From NCBI RefSeq assembly GCF_000384295.1, contig NZ_KB913037.1:5638822-5702821 (forward strand): a stretch of 64,000 nt of DNA, written 5' to 3'. Below are positions 23,633 through 32,364 of this stretch, in pieces. Made by a program: the position numbers and the translations under genes. This DNA is from Amycolatopsis balhimycina FH 1894. Lineage in GTDB: Bacteria > Actinomycetota > Actinomycetes > Mycobacteriales > Pseudonocardiaceae. Position 1 is the stretch's first letter, and every line of letters begins with the position of its first letter. The notes under the pieces are model-generated. The model saw nothing but the letters and a program-made list of their open reading frames with translations. It had not been told where the DNA came from and did no database searches.

Positions 23633-24281
23633 GATAACGTTTGCATCTCGCCACACAAACCACTGTGAGCTACAACACGCCGAGCCCCAACCCCATTCAG
23701 CCCAACGATCCCCCACATGGCGCACCGGGGCACAAACGCAAAGCAACCCCCTTCTAACCCAACGAGTCGATCACGCCCTCTGTCCCCGTTTCGCTCAGGG
23801 CCGGTAGCCGGCAACGCAACTGAAGGAAGGGTGCCCGAACCGCCGACGATCGCCAGGGCGCTCTGCGCCCGAAAACCCGGCTACGCAGGAGGCACCGTGG
23901 GGGGTCCGGGGGCCGATGCACCGGACTGAATGGGCTGCAGCGAAGGCGAAACCCGAGCAGGCCCAGAAATGGAGGACCCCCGCGCCAGGGGGAGGAACGC
24001 GGGGGTCGGAGGGGATCTCCACAGGCGCTGACCGGGGGTGTGTCAGCACCTCGATTGTTGCACGAGTTGGGGGGTTGGGCGAGTGGAGAGCGGGAAATTT
24101 CCCCGTGGAGTGTCACTTCCGGGCCGGGTGACGTTCGTTCGGGTGGCCGTCTTCTTCGCGGTTGCCGATTGCGCTGCGTTGTGCGGAGCGTGGCCCGAGG
24201 TTCACTCTCCGGGGGGCTGTGTGTGGCGGCCGGTGCTGGTTAGCCTCGCGGCCAAGCTGTTGTGAGCCGTATGGAGGGGCT
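23633..24281. other. 649-bp region without a supported gene
   Basis: No frame here has a convincing start and ribosome site; the minus-strand frame 23754-24116 looks like a chance ORF. A 10-bp perfect stem (GACCCCCGCG 23975-23984 with CGCGGGGGTC 23998-24007) is the clearest structure. Signature sequences of SRP RNA, RNase P RNA and tmRNA were looked for and not seen. Confidence 0.6.
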
Positions 24282-24536
24282 ATGAGCGGGTCTGTTGAAG
24301 TGCGGCAGTTCCTCCTTCGGTACGAAGGTGCCGATGGGGGGAGTGCTCCGTTTGCCGGGGCGTTGCCGGCGCAGCGAAGTGGGGCTGCTGATACGCAGCG
24401 GGTTTCGGATGATCAGGTTCGGCGGGCTCGGCTGGCGGTGGCGAATGGTGCGCTGGGGGTCGAGGACTGTGTTCAGTTGCTGGAGATGCTGGGTTTGAAC
24501 TTGGACGAGGACGGTCAGGCGCCGGTTCAGCGCTGA
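24282..24536 (+). CDS. Small conserved-looking hypothetical protein
   Basis: An 84-aa protein. ATG 24282 follows GGAGGGG. The C-terminal half (VSDDQVRRARLAVANGAL, VEDCVQLLEMLGL) is helical and looks like a small regulatory or interaction domain; the N-terminal half is Gly/Ala-rich. No family is assigned. It stands alone. Confidence 0.65.
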   Translation: MSGSVEVRQFLLRYEGADGGSAPFAGALPAQRSGAADTQRVSDDQVRRARLAVANGALGVEDCVQLLEMLGLNLDEDGQAPVQR

Positions 24537-24654
24537 GGCGGTGGGTCCGGTGGGCGGATGGTTCCGCCGGACCCCTTCCGGTGATATTTCCGCAGGTTGA
24601 GGACCTTCTTGGAGAGTAATTCCCGAGCTGTCGCGGGATGTTTGACGCCAGTTT

Positions 24655-24669
24655 CGTAACACTGTTACG
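24655..24669. promoter_or_regulatory. Perfect palindrome upstream of the SCO6745-like gene
   Basis: CGTAACA-C-TGTTACG is a perfect 7+1+7 inverted repeat, 26 bases before ATG 24695. It looks like a TetR- or MarR-type operator. Confidence 0.5.
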
Positions 24670-24694
24670 GTCGTGGGGTCGAAAGGGGACTGAT

Positions 24695-25480
24695 ATGACG
24701 GCGATCGAGGGTGCGGCGGGGCCGGCGAACCGGATCCGCCCGGTGGTGCAGATGCTGGGCGGCAAGTTCATGACGTCGCCGGAGCTGGCCGCGGTCGAGG
24801 CCGAGGTGGGGTTGCCGCCGCGTTCGCTGTACCTGCGGGGCCGGTCGGCGGTGCTCGGCGATGTCCCGCCGAAGGTGGCCGCGGAGCTGTTCGGCATCTT
24901 CCCGCACTGGCTGTTCGACTTCGTCCTGCCGGCGGCGACGGCGGCTCTCGACGCTCCCGCGGCGGTCCGCGCCTACACGGAGTCATCGGCCCGGTGGTCG
25001 CGCATCAACCTTTCGGCCGTATCGGAGCCCGGCCGCTTGGCGGAGCTGTTGTTCCGCGTCATCGACGCCGCGGACGCCAGCGGGCTGGCGCTCTTCGCGG
25101 GCTGGAAGAACGCCGAGCGTCCCTCGGGCGACGTCGAACGCCTCGGTTTCGCGCTGATGGTCTTCCGCGAGCTGCGCGGCGGCCTCCACTTCGCGGCGCT
25201 GCGGGCGGTGGGCCTCTCGGTGCCGGAGGCGGTGGTCGCGGACCCGGAGGGCGGCCGCGCGCGCCTGCTGCGCACGGCGTGGCCGGAGGAGGCGGCGGAC
25301 GAGCTCGTCGCGTCGGCGGAGCGCAAGCCGGACCTGCGCGACCGCCGCAGCCACGCGGAGAAGCTGACCGACGACCGGATCGGCGAACTGCTGGCATCGG
25401 CACTGACGGAGCCCGACTTGGCCGAGCTCGACGGCCGCCTGACGGACCTGGCGAAGTTTGCGCAGGTAGCGGCTTCGTAG
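24695..25480 (+). CDS. SCO6745-like family protein
   Basis: A 261-aa all-helical protein. MTSPELAAVEAEVGLPPRS near residue 26 and LYLRGRSAVLGDVPPKVA near 44 match the actinobacterial SCO6745-like family, annotated with a helix-turn-helix-like fold; the function is unknown. ATG 24695 has AAAGGGG upstream. A palindrome at 24655-24669 overlaps its likely promoter. Confidence 0.75.
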   Translation: MTAIEGAAGPANRIRPVVQMLGGKFMTSPELAAVEAEVGLPPRSLYLRGRSAVLGDVPPKVAAELFGIFPHWLFDFVLPAATAALDAPAAVRAYTESSARWSRINLSAVSEPGRLAELLFRVIDAADASGLALFAGWKNAERPSGDVERLGFALMVFRELRGGLHFAALRAVGLSVPEAVVADPEGGRARLLRTAWPEEAADELVASAERKPDLRDRRSHAEKLTDDRIGELLASALTEPDLAELDGRLTDLAKFAQVAAS

Positions 25481-25499
25481 CGGGCTTAAGGAACCCCCT

Positions 25500-25529
25500 G
25501 TGCAAAGCGGTGGCGGCGTGCCCTATGCT
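25500..25529 (+). promoter_or_regulatory. Probable promoter of the tRNA cluster
   Basis: GTGCAA (25500-25505) and TATGCT (25524-25529), 18 bp apart, lie ~60 bases before tRNA-Glu. A short stem GGTCGGT/ACCGACC lies in the leader. Confidence 0.5.
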
Positions 25530-25588
25530 TGTAATCGCTCCCAGGGGGACCTGAGAGCGCGGTCGGTCGGTAACCCGAAACCGACCGG

Positions 25589-25661
25589 GCTCCCATCGTT
25601 CAGTGGCCTAGGACTCCGCCCTTTCAAGGCGGCAACGCGGGTTCGAATCCCGTTGGGAGTA
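25589..25661 (+). tRNA. tRNA-Glu (TTC)
   Basis: A 73-nt cloverleaf. Acceptor GCTCCCA pairs with TGGGAGT; the anticodon stem CCGCC/GGCGG encloses loop CTTTCAA with anticodon TTC; T-loop TTCGAAT. CCA is not encoded. Confidence 0.96.
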
Positions 25662-25700
25662 CGCAGTACAGTAGTAAACGCAAGATCGTAGTAAGTGCAA

Positions 25701-25774
25701 GGCCCTGTGGCGCAGTTGGTTAGCGCGTCGCCCTGTCACGGCGAAGGTCGCGGGTTCGAGTCCCGTCAGGGTCG
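25701..25774 (+). tRNA. tRNA-Asp (GTC)
   Basis: A 74-nt cloverleaf. Acceptor GGCCCTG pairs with CAGGGTC; the anticodon stem TCGCC/GGCGA encloses CTGTCAC with anticodon GTC; T-loop TTCGAGT. CCA is not encoded. Confidence 0.96.
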
Positions 25775-25805
25775 CAAGATCGTTCGGCTCCTTGCCGGCG
25801 TTCCC

Positions 25806-25879
25806 GGCCAGGTAGCTCAGTTGGTACGAGCGTCCGCCTGAAAAGCGGAAGGTCGCCGGTTCGACCCCGGCCCTGGCCA
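25806..25879 (+). tRNA. tRNA-Phe (GAA)
   Basis: A 74-nt cloverleaf. Acceptor GGCCAGG pairs with CCTGGCC; the anticodon stem TCCGC/GCGGA encloses CTGAAAA with anticodon GAA. CCA is not encoded. Confidence 0.96.
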
Positions 25880-25889
25880 CCGTTCGAAG

Positions 25890-25922
25890 AAGCCGTCTTG
25901 ACTCAGGTCAAGGCGGCTTTCT
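25890..25922 (+). terminator. Terminator after the tRNA cluster
   Basis: AAGCCGTCTTGAC, loop TCAG, then GTCAAGGCGGCTT with TCTT: a long stem with a short T-rich tail. Confidence 0.8.
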
Positions 25923-26102
25923 TGTGTCCGGGGCCGGTCTTGGCCGTCGCCGTTGCTGACCGCCGCCGGCTGTCACCAGTTGCACGTGTGTTGCACGGCG
26001 GGTCTCGTGCTGGTTCCAGTGGCCAGGGGTCGCGGCCGTACCTCAGGTGGCCTCTGACCTGGAGTACGACCTGAATGCTCAGGGCGGTTTCGTGTGCGGG
26101 TT

Positions 26103-26489
26103 CTAGTGCGGCACGACGACGATCTGGGCCTCGTCCTCGTAGATGATCTTTCCCGGTGGCTGCAGCGATACCAGCCGGTGGCATCGGACACCGTGGGCGG
26201 CCAAGATCTCGAGGTAGCCTGCGGCCCGGTTCACGAGCGCTTCGGCCGATGCCTTGAACCACGCGGTCGCGCCCGGGTTGATCGAGTGGTCGTAGACGGT
26301 GGGGTCGACCGTGGTGGGGTTCGTGTAGTGCGCCTCGTACCAAGCGTGGTTGGTCCGGCGGAACTCCTCCTGGCCGCCGGTCAGCCTGCCGGCCTTACTC
26401 AGGTTGTTGATCAATCCGAAGAAGCCGGGATGCCGCCCCTCGACGTTGGGCTCGGCGCTCTGGAACCTGATGTACATCCTCCTACTCAT
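26103..26489 (-). CDS. Conserved hypothetical protein
   Basis: A ~128-aa protein rich in aromatic and His residues (EEFRRTNHAWYEAHYTN; YEDEAQIVVVPH at the C-terminus). Start ATG 26489 is chosen over ATG 26477: an AGGAGG falls directly against 26477, too close to serve it. No known domain is recognised. It is divergent from the methyltransferase at 26526 with only 36 bases between starts, so the promoters overlap. Confidence 0.65.
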   Translation of the reverse strand: MSRRMYIRFQSAEPNVEGRHPGFFGLINNLSKAGRLTGGQEEFRRTNHAWYEAHYTNPTTVDPTVYDHSINPGATAWFKASAEALVNRAAGYLEILAAHGVRCHRLVSLQPPGKIIYEDEAQIVVVPH

Positions 26490-26497
26490 ACCGGAAA

Positions 26498-26519
26498 TGT
26501 CGGTGGCGTCCGGCACGAT
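26498..26519 (+). promoter_or_regulatory. PafBC/RecA-NDp-like promoter of a leaderless methyltransferase gene
   Basis: TGTCGGTG (26498-26505), exactly 8 bases, then CACGAT (26514-26519). The start codon GTG 26526 is 7 bases after the -10, so transcription would begin at the start codon. Confidence 0.6.
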
Positions 26520-26525
26520 GTCCCG

Positions 26526-27110
26526 GTGACGCAAGACGACTGGGACGCCCAAGCCGCGACCTTCGACGATCAGCCCGACCACGGCCTCCGCGATCTCGGG
26601 GTGCGCGCTGCCTGGGCGGATCTGCTCCTGCCGTTGCTGCCCCCTGCTCCGGCGGCGGTCGCCGACCTCGGGTGTGGGACCGGCAGTCTCGCCGTTCTGC
26701 TGGCCGAGGCCGGGTATGCAGTCTGCGGGGTCGACCTCTCGCCGCGGATGCTCGACGTGGCCGGGAAGAAAGCCGAAGCGGCCGGGGTGAGCGTCGAACT
26801 GCGCCGGGGGGATGCGGCCGATCCTCCTTGCTCGCCGGGCACCTACGACGTCGTTCTCGTCCGGCACGTCCTGTGGGTCATGTCCGACCCGTCCGCCGCG
26901 GTGGACACCTGGGTGCGGCTGCTGAAACCCGGTGGCCGGCTGGTCCTCGTGGAAGGGCGGTGGTTCACCGGCGCCGGGATCTCGGCCGAGGAGTGCGAAC
27001 GTCTTGTCCGCGCCCGGCGAGAAGAGGCGTCGGTGACGCGGCTCGACGACCCGGCCTTGTGGGGCGCTCCGATCGAGGACGAGCGATACGTGCTCGTCAG
27101 CCGAAGCTGA
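26526..27110 (+). CDS. Class I SAM-dependent methyltransferase
   Basis: A 194-aa Rossmann methyltransferase with motif I VADLGCGTGSLA near residue 46, the acidic SAM ribose ligand in CGVDLSPRML, and a post-motif RLLKPGGRLVLVEG. The substrate is unknown (methyltransf_11/25-like). GTG 26526 has no Shine-Dalgarno and lies at the predicted transcription start of a DNA-damage-type promoter, so leaderless translation is likely. Confidence 0.85.
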   Translation: MTQDDWDAQAATFDDQPDHGLRDLGVRAAWADLLLPLLPPAPAAVADLGCGTGSLAVLLAEAGYAVCGVDLSPRMLDVAGKKAEAAGVSVELRRGDAADPPCSPGTYDVVLVRHVLWVMSDPSAAVDTWVRLLKPGGRLVLVEGRWFTGAGISAEECERLVRARREEASVTRLDDPALWGAPIEDERYVLVSRS

Positions 27111-27349
27111 GTCCGGACGAGGGAAGGCGCCGGCGGGTTTCGGCAGCTCGCTCGGCGCCTGGTCGGGACTGGGACCGGTGGCATACGGCCGGTACCGGCA
27201 AACCGAAGAGTGGCTCAGTGTCGGCCGACAAGGACACGTTAGGCCGAACGAGTGAACCGCGGGAAGCGGTGTCCGGAGCCGCCGGCTGGCGACGACCACC
27301 CGGCGAAGGCAGCCCGAACGCGGGCCGCCACCCGAACCGGGGAGCCGAA

Positions 27350-27700
27350 ATGCGATACCTGCTTACCCTTCACATGAACCCGGCCCTCTGGGCCACCCTG
27401 ACCGACGACCAGAAGAACGCCGTCTACGAAGGACACGGTGCCTTCATCACCCTGATCACCGAGTCCGGCGAGATGGTCGAGACCAAGGCGCTCGCCGAGC
27501 CCGGCGAAACCAAGACCATCCAGGTCAAGAACGGTGTGGCGCAGACGAAAACCGGTGGCTTCGTCGAGTCCGAGGCCTTCCTCTGCGGCTACTACGTCGT
27601 CGACGTCGAAAGCGAGGAACGCGCTGTCGAGCTGGCCGCCAAGATCCCGGACGCGCAGTACACCGCCGTCGAGGTGCGGAAGGTCGTGCACGAAGGTTGA
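27350..27700 (+). CDS. YciI-family (DGPF-like) protein
   Basis: A 116-aa alpha/beta ferredoxin-like protein starting MRYLLTLHMNPALW, with FVESEAFLCGYYVVDVES in the middle and IPDAQYTAVEVRKV at the end, as in the YCII/DGPF family often linked to ECF sigma factors in actinobacteria. No sigma gene is adjacent. ATG 27350 follows GGGGAG. The biochemical role is unknown. Confidence 0.8.
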   Translation: MRYLLTLHMNPALWATLTDDQKNAVYEGHGAFITLITESGEMVETKALAEPGETKTIQVKNGVAQTKTGGFVESEAFLCGYYVVDVESEERAVELAAKIPDAQYTAVEVRKVVHEG

Positions 27701-27733
27701 CCTCGATCGAGGTCGAGGTTGCACCCTGAACCC

Positions 27734-28525
27734 ATGACCACACCTGGGGAATGGGACATCGACGCCGTCGATCTCGACGCCTACCTGGCGCGGACCGGGC
27801 AGACACGCCGGCCGCCGTCGGCTGAAGCGTTGAAAGACCTCATGCGCGCGCACGTCCGGGCCATCCCGTTCGAGAACGTCGACGTCGTTCTCGGGCAGCA
27901 CCAAGGGATTTCGCTCGACGTCGTGAGCGCGAAGCTCGTCGGACGGCGGCGGGGCGGCTACTGCTACGAACACAGTGGCCTCTTCGCCGCCGTCCTCGAA
28001 CGGCTCGGCTACACCGTGCACCGGCTCGCCGCGCGCGTCCAGCCGCGGCGGCCGGGGCCCTGCACGCACATGACACTGGTCGCCGACGTCGACGGCCGGC
28101 AGTTCCTCGCCGACGTCGGGTACGGGGCAGGGATCCTCGACCCGATGCCGCTCGTCGACGGCCACGAAGCCGACCAGGCCGGCTGGCCGCAGCGGCTCGT
28201 CCGGAACGGTCACTGGTGGACGCTCCGAAAAGGCGACGAGGACATCCTCGAGTTCCCGCTCGACGAGATGCACCGCATCGACTACGAGGTCTACCACCAC
28301 TACACGTCGACGCACCCGAAGTCGCCCTTCACCGGGCGGCTGGTGATCATGACGCTCGAACCCGGGGTCGGCCGGAGGCTGCTCGGGCGCGAACTCACCG
28401 TGGAAAAGCCGGACGGCACCAGCGAAACCAGCACCGTCGCGCCGGACGAGCTCGACGCCACCCTCAAGGACCTCGGCATCGAGCTGACGGCGGACGAGCT
28501 GGACCGGCTGAAGAACGTCTACTGA
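27734..28525 (+). CDS. Arylamine N-acetyltransferase
   Basis: A 263-aa NAT. The catalytic triad is visible: Cys77 in RRGGYCYEH, His112 in CTHMTLV and Asp127 in FLADVGYG (numbered from ATG 27734). The RAIPFENVDV motif near the N-terminus is also typical. It transfers acetyl from acetyl-CoA to arylamines or hydrazines by a ping-pong mechanism. A TTG at 27719 with GAGG upstream is an alternative start. The end overlaps the convergent next gene by 7 bases. Confidence 0.93.
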   Translation: MTTPGEWDIDAVDLDAYLARTGQTRRPPSAEALKDLMRAHVRAIPFENVDVVLGQHQGISLDVVSAKLVGRRRGGYCYEHSGLFAAVLERLGYTVHRLAARVQPRRPGPCTHMTLVADVDGRQFLADVGYGAGILDPMPLVDGHEADQAGWPQRLVRNGHWWTLRKGDEDILEFPLDEMHRIDYEVYHHYTSTHPKSPFTGRLVIMTLEPGVGRRLLGRELTVEKPDGTSETSTVAPDELDATLKDLGIELTADELDRLKNVY

Positions 28526-30879
28526 CCGAACAACTCGGCCGCCGGCACCGGGCGGCCGAGGTGGTAGCCCTGCGCCTGATCGCAGCCGAGCGTGCGGAGC
28601 AGGTCCAGCTGCTCCGCCGACTCGACCCCTTCGGCGATCACCGTCAGGCCCACCGCGTGGGCCATCGCGATGATGCTCGTCACGATGGCCGCCGCGTCCC
28701 GGGACTCGGCGATCCCGGTGATGAACGAACGGTCGATCTTGAGCGTGTCCAGGGTCAGGCTGCGCAGCTGCGCGAGTGACGAATAGCCGGTGCCGAAGTC
28801 GTCGATCGCCAGCAGCACCCCCAGCGACCGCAGCGACGCCAGCACTTCCGCGGCCGCCGCCTGGTCGCGCATCAACGCGCTTTCGGTGACCTCCAGGCAC
28901 AGCGCGGCGGCGGGCAGGCCGGTGTTCGCGAGCGCGTCCTCGACCGCGGGCACCAGGTGCGGGTCGTCGAGCTGGCGGGCGGACAGGTTGACCTTCAGCG
29001 TCAGGTCCAGCCTCTGGCCGGTGCGCCGCGCGGCGATCTCGCGGGTGGTCGCGCGGAGTATCTCCTTGCCGATCACGTTGATCAGGTCGCTCTCTTCGGC
29101 GAGCGGGATGAACTCCGCGGGCGGGATCGCGCCGTGCCGGGGGTGCGTCCAGCGCAGCAGCGCCTCGACCGCGACCATCTCGCCGGTCCGCAGGTCGACG
29201 ACCGGCTGGTACACGGGCCAGAGCTGGCCGGAGCCGACCGCGTCGCGCAGGTCCTGCTCCATCCGCAGCCGCCGCTGCATCCGCTCGCGCAGGCCGACGT
29301 CGAAGAAGTGGTGACGGCCCCGCCCGAGCGTCTTCGCCTGATACATCGCCACGTCGGCGTCGCGCAGCAGGTCCTCGGCGCTGCGCCGGTCGTCGCGGCC
29401 GACGAGCACGACACCGATGCTAGCGTCGAGGTGCAGCTGCCTGCCGAGCACGCCGATCGGCTCGGCCAGTGCGGCCCGCAGGTGCTCGGCCAGCGCGCGG
29501 ACTTCGCCGGGGTCGGTGACTTCGCCGGTGACGACCACGAACTCGTCGCCGCCGAGCCTGCCGACCAGGTCGTCGCGGCCGCAGCTGCGGCGCAGGCGCT
29601 CGCCGACGATCCGCAGCACCTGGTCGCCGACCGAGTGCCCGAGCGAGTCGTTGATGACCTTGAACTTGTCGAGGTCGAGGAACAGCACCGTGACCGCGCC
29701 CCGGTCACGGGCGTCCAGCCTGCCGAGCACCAAGGTCCGGTTGCCCAGCCGGGTGAGCGGGTCGTGGGTCGCGTCGTGGGCCAGCCGTGCGCTGATCGCG
29801 CGGGTCTCGGTGATGTCGGTGAACGACGTGACGACGGCCATCGCCGCCGGGTCGTCGGGGTTGAGCAACCGGGACGTCAGCGCCACCCAGACGTCGCGGC
29901 CGTCGGGCCGGCGCAGGCGGACGACCAGGCCGTTGTGCGTCACCCCGGTCCGCCGGGTCTGCACGGAAGGCATCTCGTCCGGCGGGAGCCACCGTCCGGA
30001 CTCGGTGAACAGCACCAGCGTGTGGCACGGGACGCCGATCAGGTCGGCTTCGGCGACGCCCAGGATCCGGCAGGCCGCCGGGTTCGCCGCTTCGATGAGC
30101 CCGGACGCGCCCATCACGAGCACGCCTTCGTCGAGGGAAGCGACGACCGTGCGGTAGTTCTGCTCGGCCCGCCGCCGCGCGGTTTCGTCGGCGCAGACGA
30201 GCACGTATCCGTCGTTCATCTCGGCCGCCGAGACGCGGATCGCCAGCGGTGCGCCGTCCCGCCGCCGGTGCACCGCTTCCGCGACGCCGCCGCCGCGCCG
30301 GATGGCGGGCAGGTCGAGCGGGGCGCCGACGAGCTCGCTCGCGCACCGCCCGACGGCTTCGGCCGCGGTCCAGCCGTACACCGCCTCGGCGGCCGGGTTC
30401 CAGCTGGTCACGACGCCTTCGCCGGTGGTCGCGATCAGGGCGTCGCTGACGTGCGACACCAGCGCGGCCTGGTAGTGGAGGGCGTCGGCGGCGGCCTTCT
30501 TCGCCGTGATGTCGCGCATGACGACCTGGTAGGCGAGGTGGTCGTGGAGGCGCACCGACACCGTCTCCACCGCGAACTTGCTCCCGTCCAGCCGGCACAT
30601 CAGGGCTTCGACGGGCTTGGTCGCCGCACCCGGCCCGGTCAGCTCGGCGAGCTTCTCCACCCAGGTCGGCTGCGACTCCTCGGCGACGAAGTCGGAGAAC
30701 CGGCGCCCGACGACCTCGTCCGCCGACCGGGCGGCGAAGGTGTCGATGGCGGCGCGGTTCGCGTAGGTGAGGACACCGTTCCGGTGGACGCAGATCGCGT
30801 CCGGGCTCAGTTCGACCAGCTCGGTGGGGTCGGCGGATGGCTCGGCCGGCCCGCTCGCGGCGACGGCGTCTGCCTCCAT
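28519..30879 (-). CDS. PAS-GGDEF-EAL cyclic-di-GMP protein
   Basis: A 786-aa soluble signalling protein. Three PAS sensor domains fill ~20-375. The GGDEF domain has an intact RLGGDEF near 438, and the EAL domain has EALLRW near 570, NLSARQL, DDFGTGYSS and KIDRSFI. Both diguanylate cyclase and phosphodiesterase motifs look complete, so it may do both; PAS input would decide. There are no TM segments. It is a single gene on its strand. Confidence 0.93.
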   Translation of the reverse strand: MEADAVAASGPAEPSADPTELVELSPDAICVHRNGVLTYANRAAIDTFAARSADEVVGRRFSDFVAEESQPTWVEKLAELTGPGAATKPVEALMCRLDGSKFAVETVSVRLHDHLAYQVVMRDITAKKAAADALHYQAALVSHVSDALIATTGEGVVTSWNPAAEAVYGWTAAEAVGRCASELVGAPLDLPAIRRGGGVAEAVHRRRDGAPLAIRVSAAEMNDGYVLVCADETARRRAEQNYRTVVASLDEGVLVMGASGLIEAANPAACRILGVAEADLIGVPCHTLVLFTESGRWLPPDEMPSVQTRRTGVTHNGLVVRLRRPDGRDVWVALTSRLLNPDDPAAMAVVTSFTDITETRAISARLAHDATHDPLTRLGNRTLVLGRLDARDRGAVTVLFLDLDKFKVINDSLGHSVGDQVLRIVGERLRRSCGRDDLVGRLGGDEFVVVTGEVTDPGEVRALAEHLRAALAEPIGVLGRQLHLDASIGVVLVGRDDRRSAEDLLRDADVAMYQAKTLGRGRHHFFDVGLRERMQRRLRMEQDLRDAVGSGQLWPVYQPVVDLRTGEMVAVEALLRWTHPRHGAIPPAEFIPLAEESDLINVIGKEILRATTREIAARRTGQRLDLTLKVNLSARQLDDPHLVPAVEDALANTGLPAAALCLEVTESALMRDQAAAAEVLASLRSLGVLLAIDDFGTGYSSLAQLRSLTLDTLKIDRSFITGIAESRDAAAIVTSIIAMAHAVGLTVIAEGVESAEQLDLLRTLGCDQAQGYHLGRPVPAAELFGQ

Positions 30880-30918
30880 GTGCGTCCGTCCCCGTGAAGT
30901 CGGCGGTTGACCCGTCGA

Positions 30919-31659
30919 TTACACCACCGACTCCGGCTCGTGTATATCCGCCGGAATCGGGCCCCGGCCTGCGGCTACGCGCCACAGGCGCGGTCCCCAG
31001 AACAGCAACCCGAAGTGGGCGGCGAACGCGTGGCCGAGCAGCGTGACGATCGAATCGAGGCTCACCGGGTCGTCGCTGAGGTAGATCACCGCGATGAACG
31101 CCTCCATCGCGGCCAGTGCCCCCAGCCGCGCGCGGCCGCGCAGCAGGAACACAAGTGCGCCGGCCGTGGTGAAGAAGCCGTAGCTGACGCCGATGTCGAG
31201 CCAGAGGCCGGCGGAGCGCGGCAGGACGTGGGCGCCGATCAAGGCCATCACCGGAAGCTCGGTGACGAGCGTGGCGAGCACGTGGCCGGAGAAGAACACG
31301 GTAGCCACGCGGCGGGTGGCGAAGCGGCGTTCCAGCGGGGCGACAGCGACCGCGAAGATCACGGCGTAGGCGAGCCAGCCCTGGTCCGGGAGCCAGAACG
31401 CGCTGGTCAGCAGCGAGGTCAGCGGGCGCCGCCACAGGTTGTGGGCGTCGGTGCTGGAGAGCCGGAGCAGCCGTTCGGTCACCGCCGGGTCGGCGAACTC
31501 GAGCAGCAGAGTCGTTCCGAGCAGGACGATCAGGTAGCCGAAGGTGAACGGCGTCGTCTTCGGATTCGGGACGAACCGGAGCAAAGTACGCACGCTGACG
31601 GACGTCCGGGGGACCGGCTGTCTCGCCTTCAGCAGCATGGACTGAGCTTCGCCGGTCAT
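30919..31659 (-). CDS. Rhomboid-like membrane protein
   Basis: A 246-aa protein with about six TM segments. It has GVSYG in a TM (rhomboid GxSxG position) and GHAFAAHFG later, which could supply the catalytic His. The rest diverges from canonical rhomboids, so protease activity is uncertain. It belongs to the actinobacterial rhomboid-like group. ATG 31659. Confidence 0.7.
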   Translation of the reverse strand: MTGEAQSMLLKARQPVPRTSVSVRTLLRFVPNPKTTPFTFGYLIVLLGTTLLLEFADPAVTERLLRLSSTDAHNLWRRPLTSLLTSAFWLPDQGWLAYAVIFAVAVAPLERRFATRRVATVFFSGHVLATLVTELPVMALIGAHVLPRSAGLWLDIGVSYGFFTTAGALVFLLRGRARLGALAAMEAFIAVIYLSDDPVSLDSIVTLLGHAFAAHFGLLFWGPRLWRVAAGRGPIPADIHEPESVV

Positions 31660-31827
31660 GCTGGGAGTATTCCGAGCGCCGGCTTAGAAAACGCTGTGGA
31701 CGTCACTCACGGTCAAGGACAGCGATCCGTGACAGATTTTTGCCGCTACTTCACCCATTCGGGGGGCTTGTACGGTAAGAATACGGTCACGATTCGGCCG
31801 AAAGGCCTCTCGGGAAGGTCTGTCGGG

Positions 31828-32364
31828 GTGAACGACGAGATATCGGTCGCCGAGTTGCTCGTCCGCGAAGGCTGGGGCGACAAGCCGCCACCGGCCAGCG
31901 CGCGCTGGCGGGTGGTCGCGGTGATGCTGGCCGTCGTCATCGGCTGCGGGGCCGCCGCGGTGCTGGTCGCCTTCGGCGGCACCACGCGTCAGGACGCCGC
32001 CCCGGTCGACCAGATCCAGGTCATCCCGTTCCCGCAGCGCACCACCGGCCTCGGCGGGGTGGACCAGGCCACCGACTCGCCGTCCGACAGCGGGATCGGC
32101 GGCGGCACCGGCGGCGAGGTCGTCACCGCGTCCGGCGAGCACCGCGGCACCGTCACCGAGGTGCCGGGCAGCACGCCGCCGGCCACGCAGAACAACAACG
32201 GCGGCAGCACCGAAACCACGGCGACGGCCACCACGACGGCCGGTCTCGTGCCGACGGGCACCTCGGCGGCCACGACCACGCCCCCGGCCGATGGTCGGCC
32301 GCCGACTCCGCCCCCTCCGCCGAAGCCCCGGCCGACGTCCTGCTTCCTGATCATCTGCTGGTGA
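31828..32364 (+). CDS. Single-TM protein with Thr/Pro-rich outer tail
   Basis: A 178-aa protein. A short cytosolic N-terminus (VAELLVREGWGDKPP) is followed by one TM near 30-52 and a long low-complexity Thr/Gly/Pro tail ending in two Cys (TSCFLIICW). GTG 31828. The N-terminal motif recurs in actinobacterial membrane-anchored hypothetical proteins. No function can be assigned. It abuts the convergent next gene. Confidence 0.7.
   Translation: MNDEISVAELLVREGWGDKPPPASARWRVVAVMLAVVIGCGAAAVLVAFGGTTRQDAAPVDQIQVIPFPQRTTGLGGVDQATDSPSDSGIGGGTGGEVVTASGEHRGTVTEVPGSTPPATQNNNGGSTETTATATTTAGLVPTGTSAATTTPPADGRPPTPPPPPKPRPTSCFLIICW

Noticed and set aside
23820..24010. Possible SRP, RNase P or tmRNA gene
   Set aside because: The universally conserved cores of these RNAs are not present; only a simple hairpin is.
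23754..24116. 120-aa minus-strand frame in the 649-bp gap
   Set aside because: Cys/Pro/Arg-rich chance translation with no start context or family.
25903..26343. Possible integrase remnant next to tRNA-Phe
   Set aside because: No tyrosine recombinase motifs and no duplicated tRNA end were seen; the frame overlaps a better gene on the same strand.
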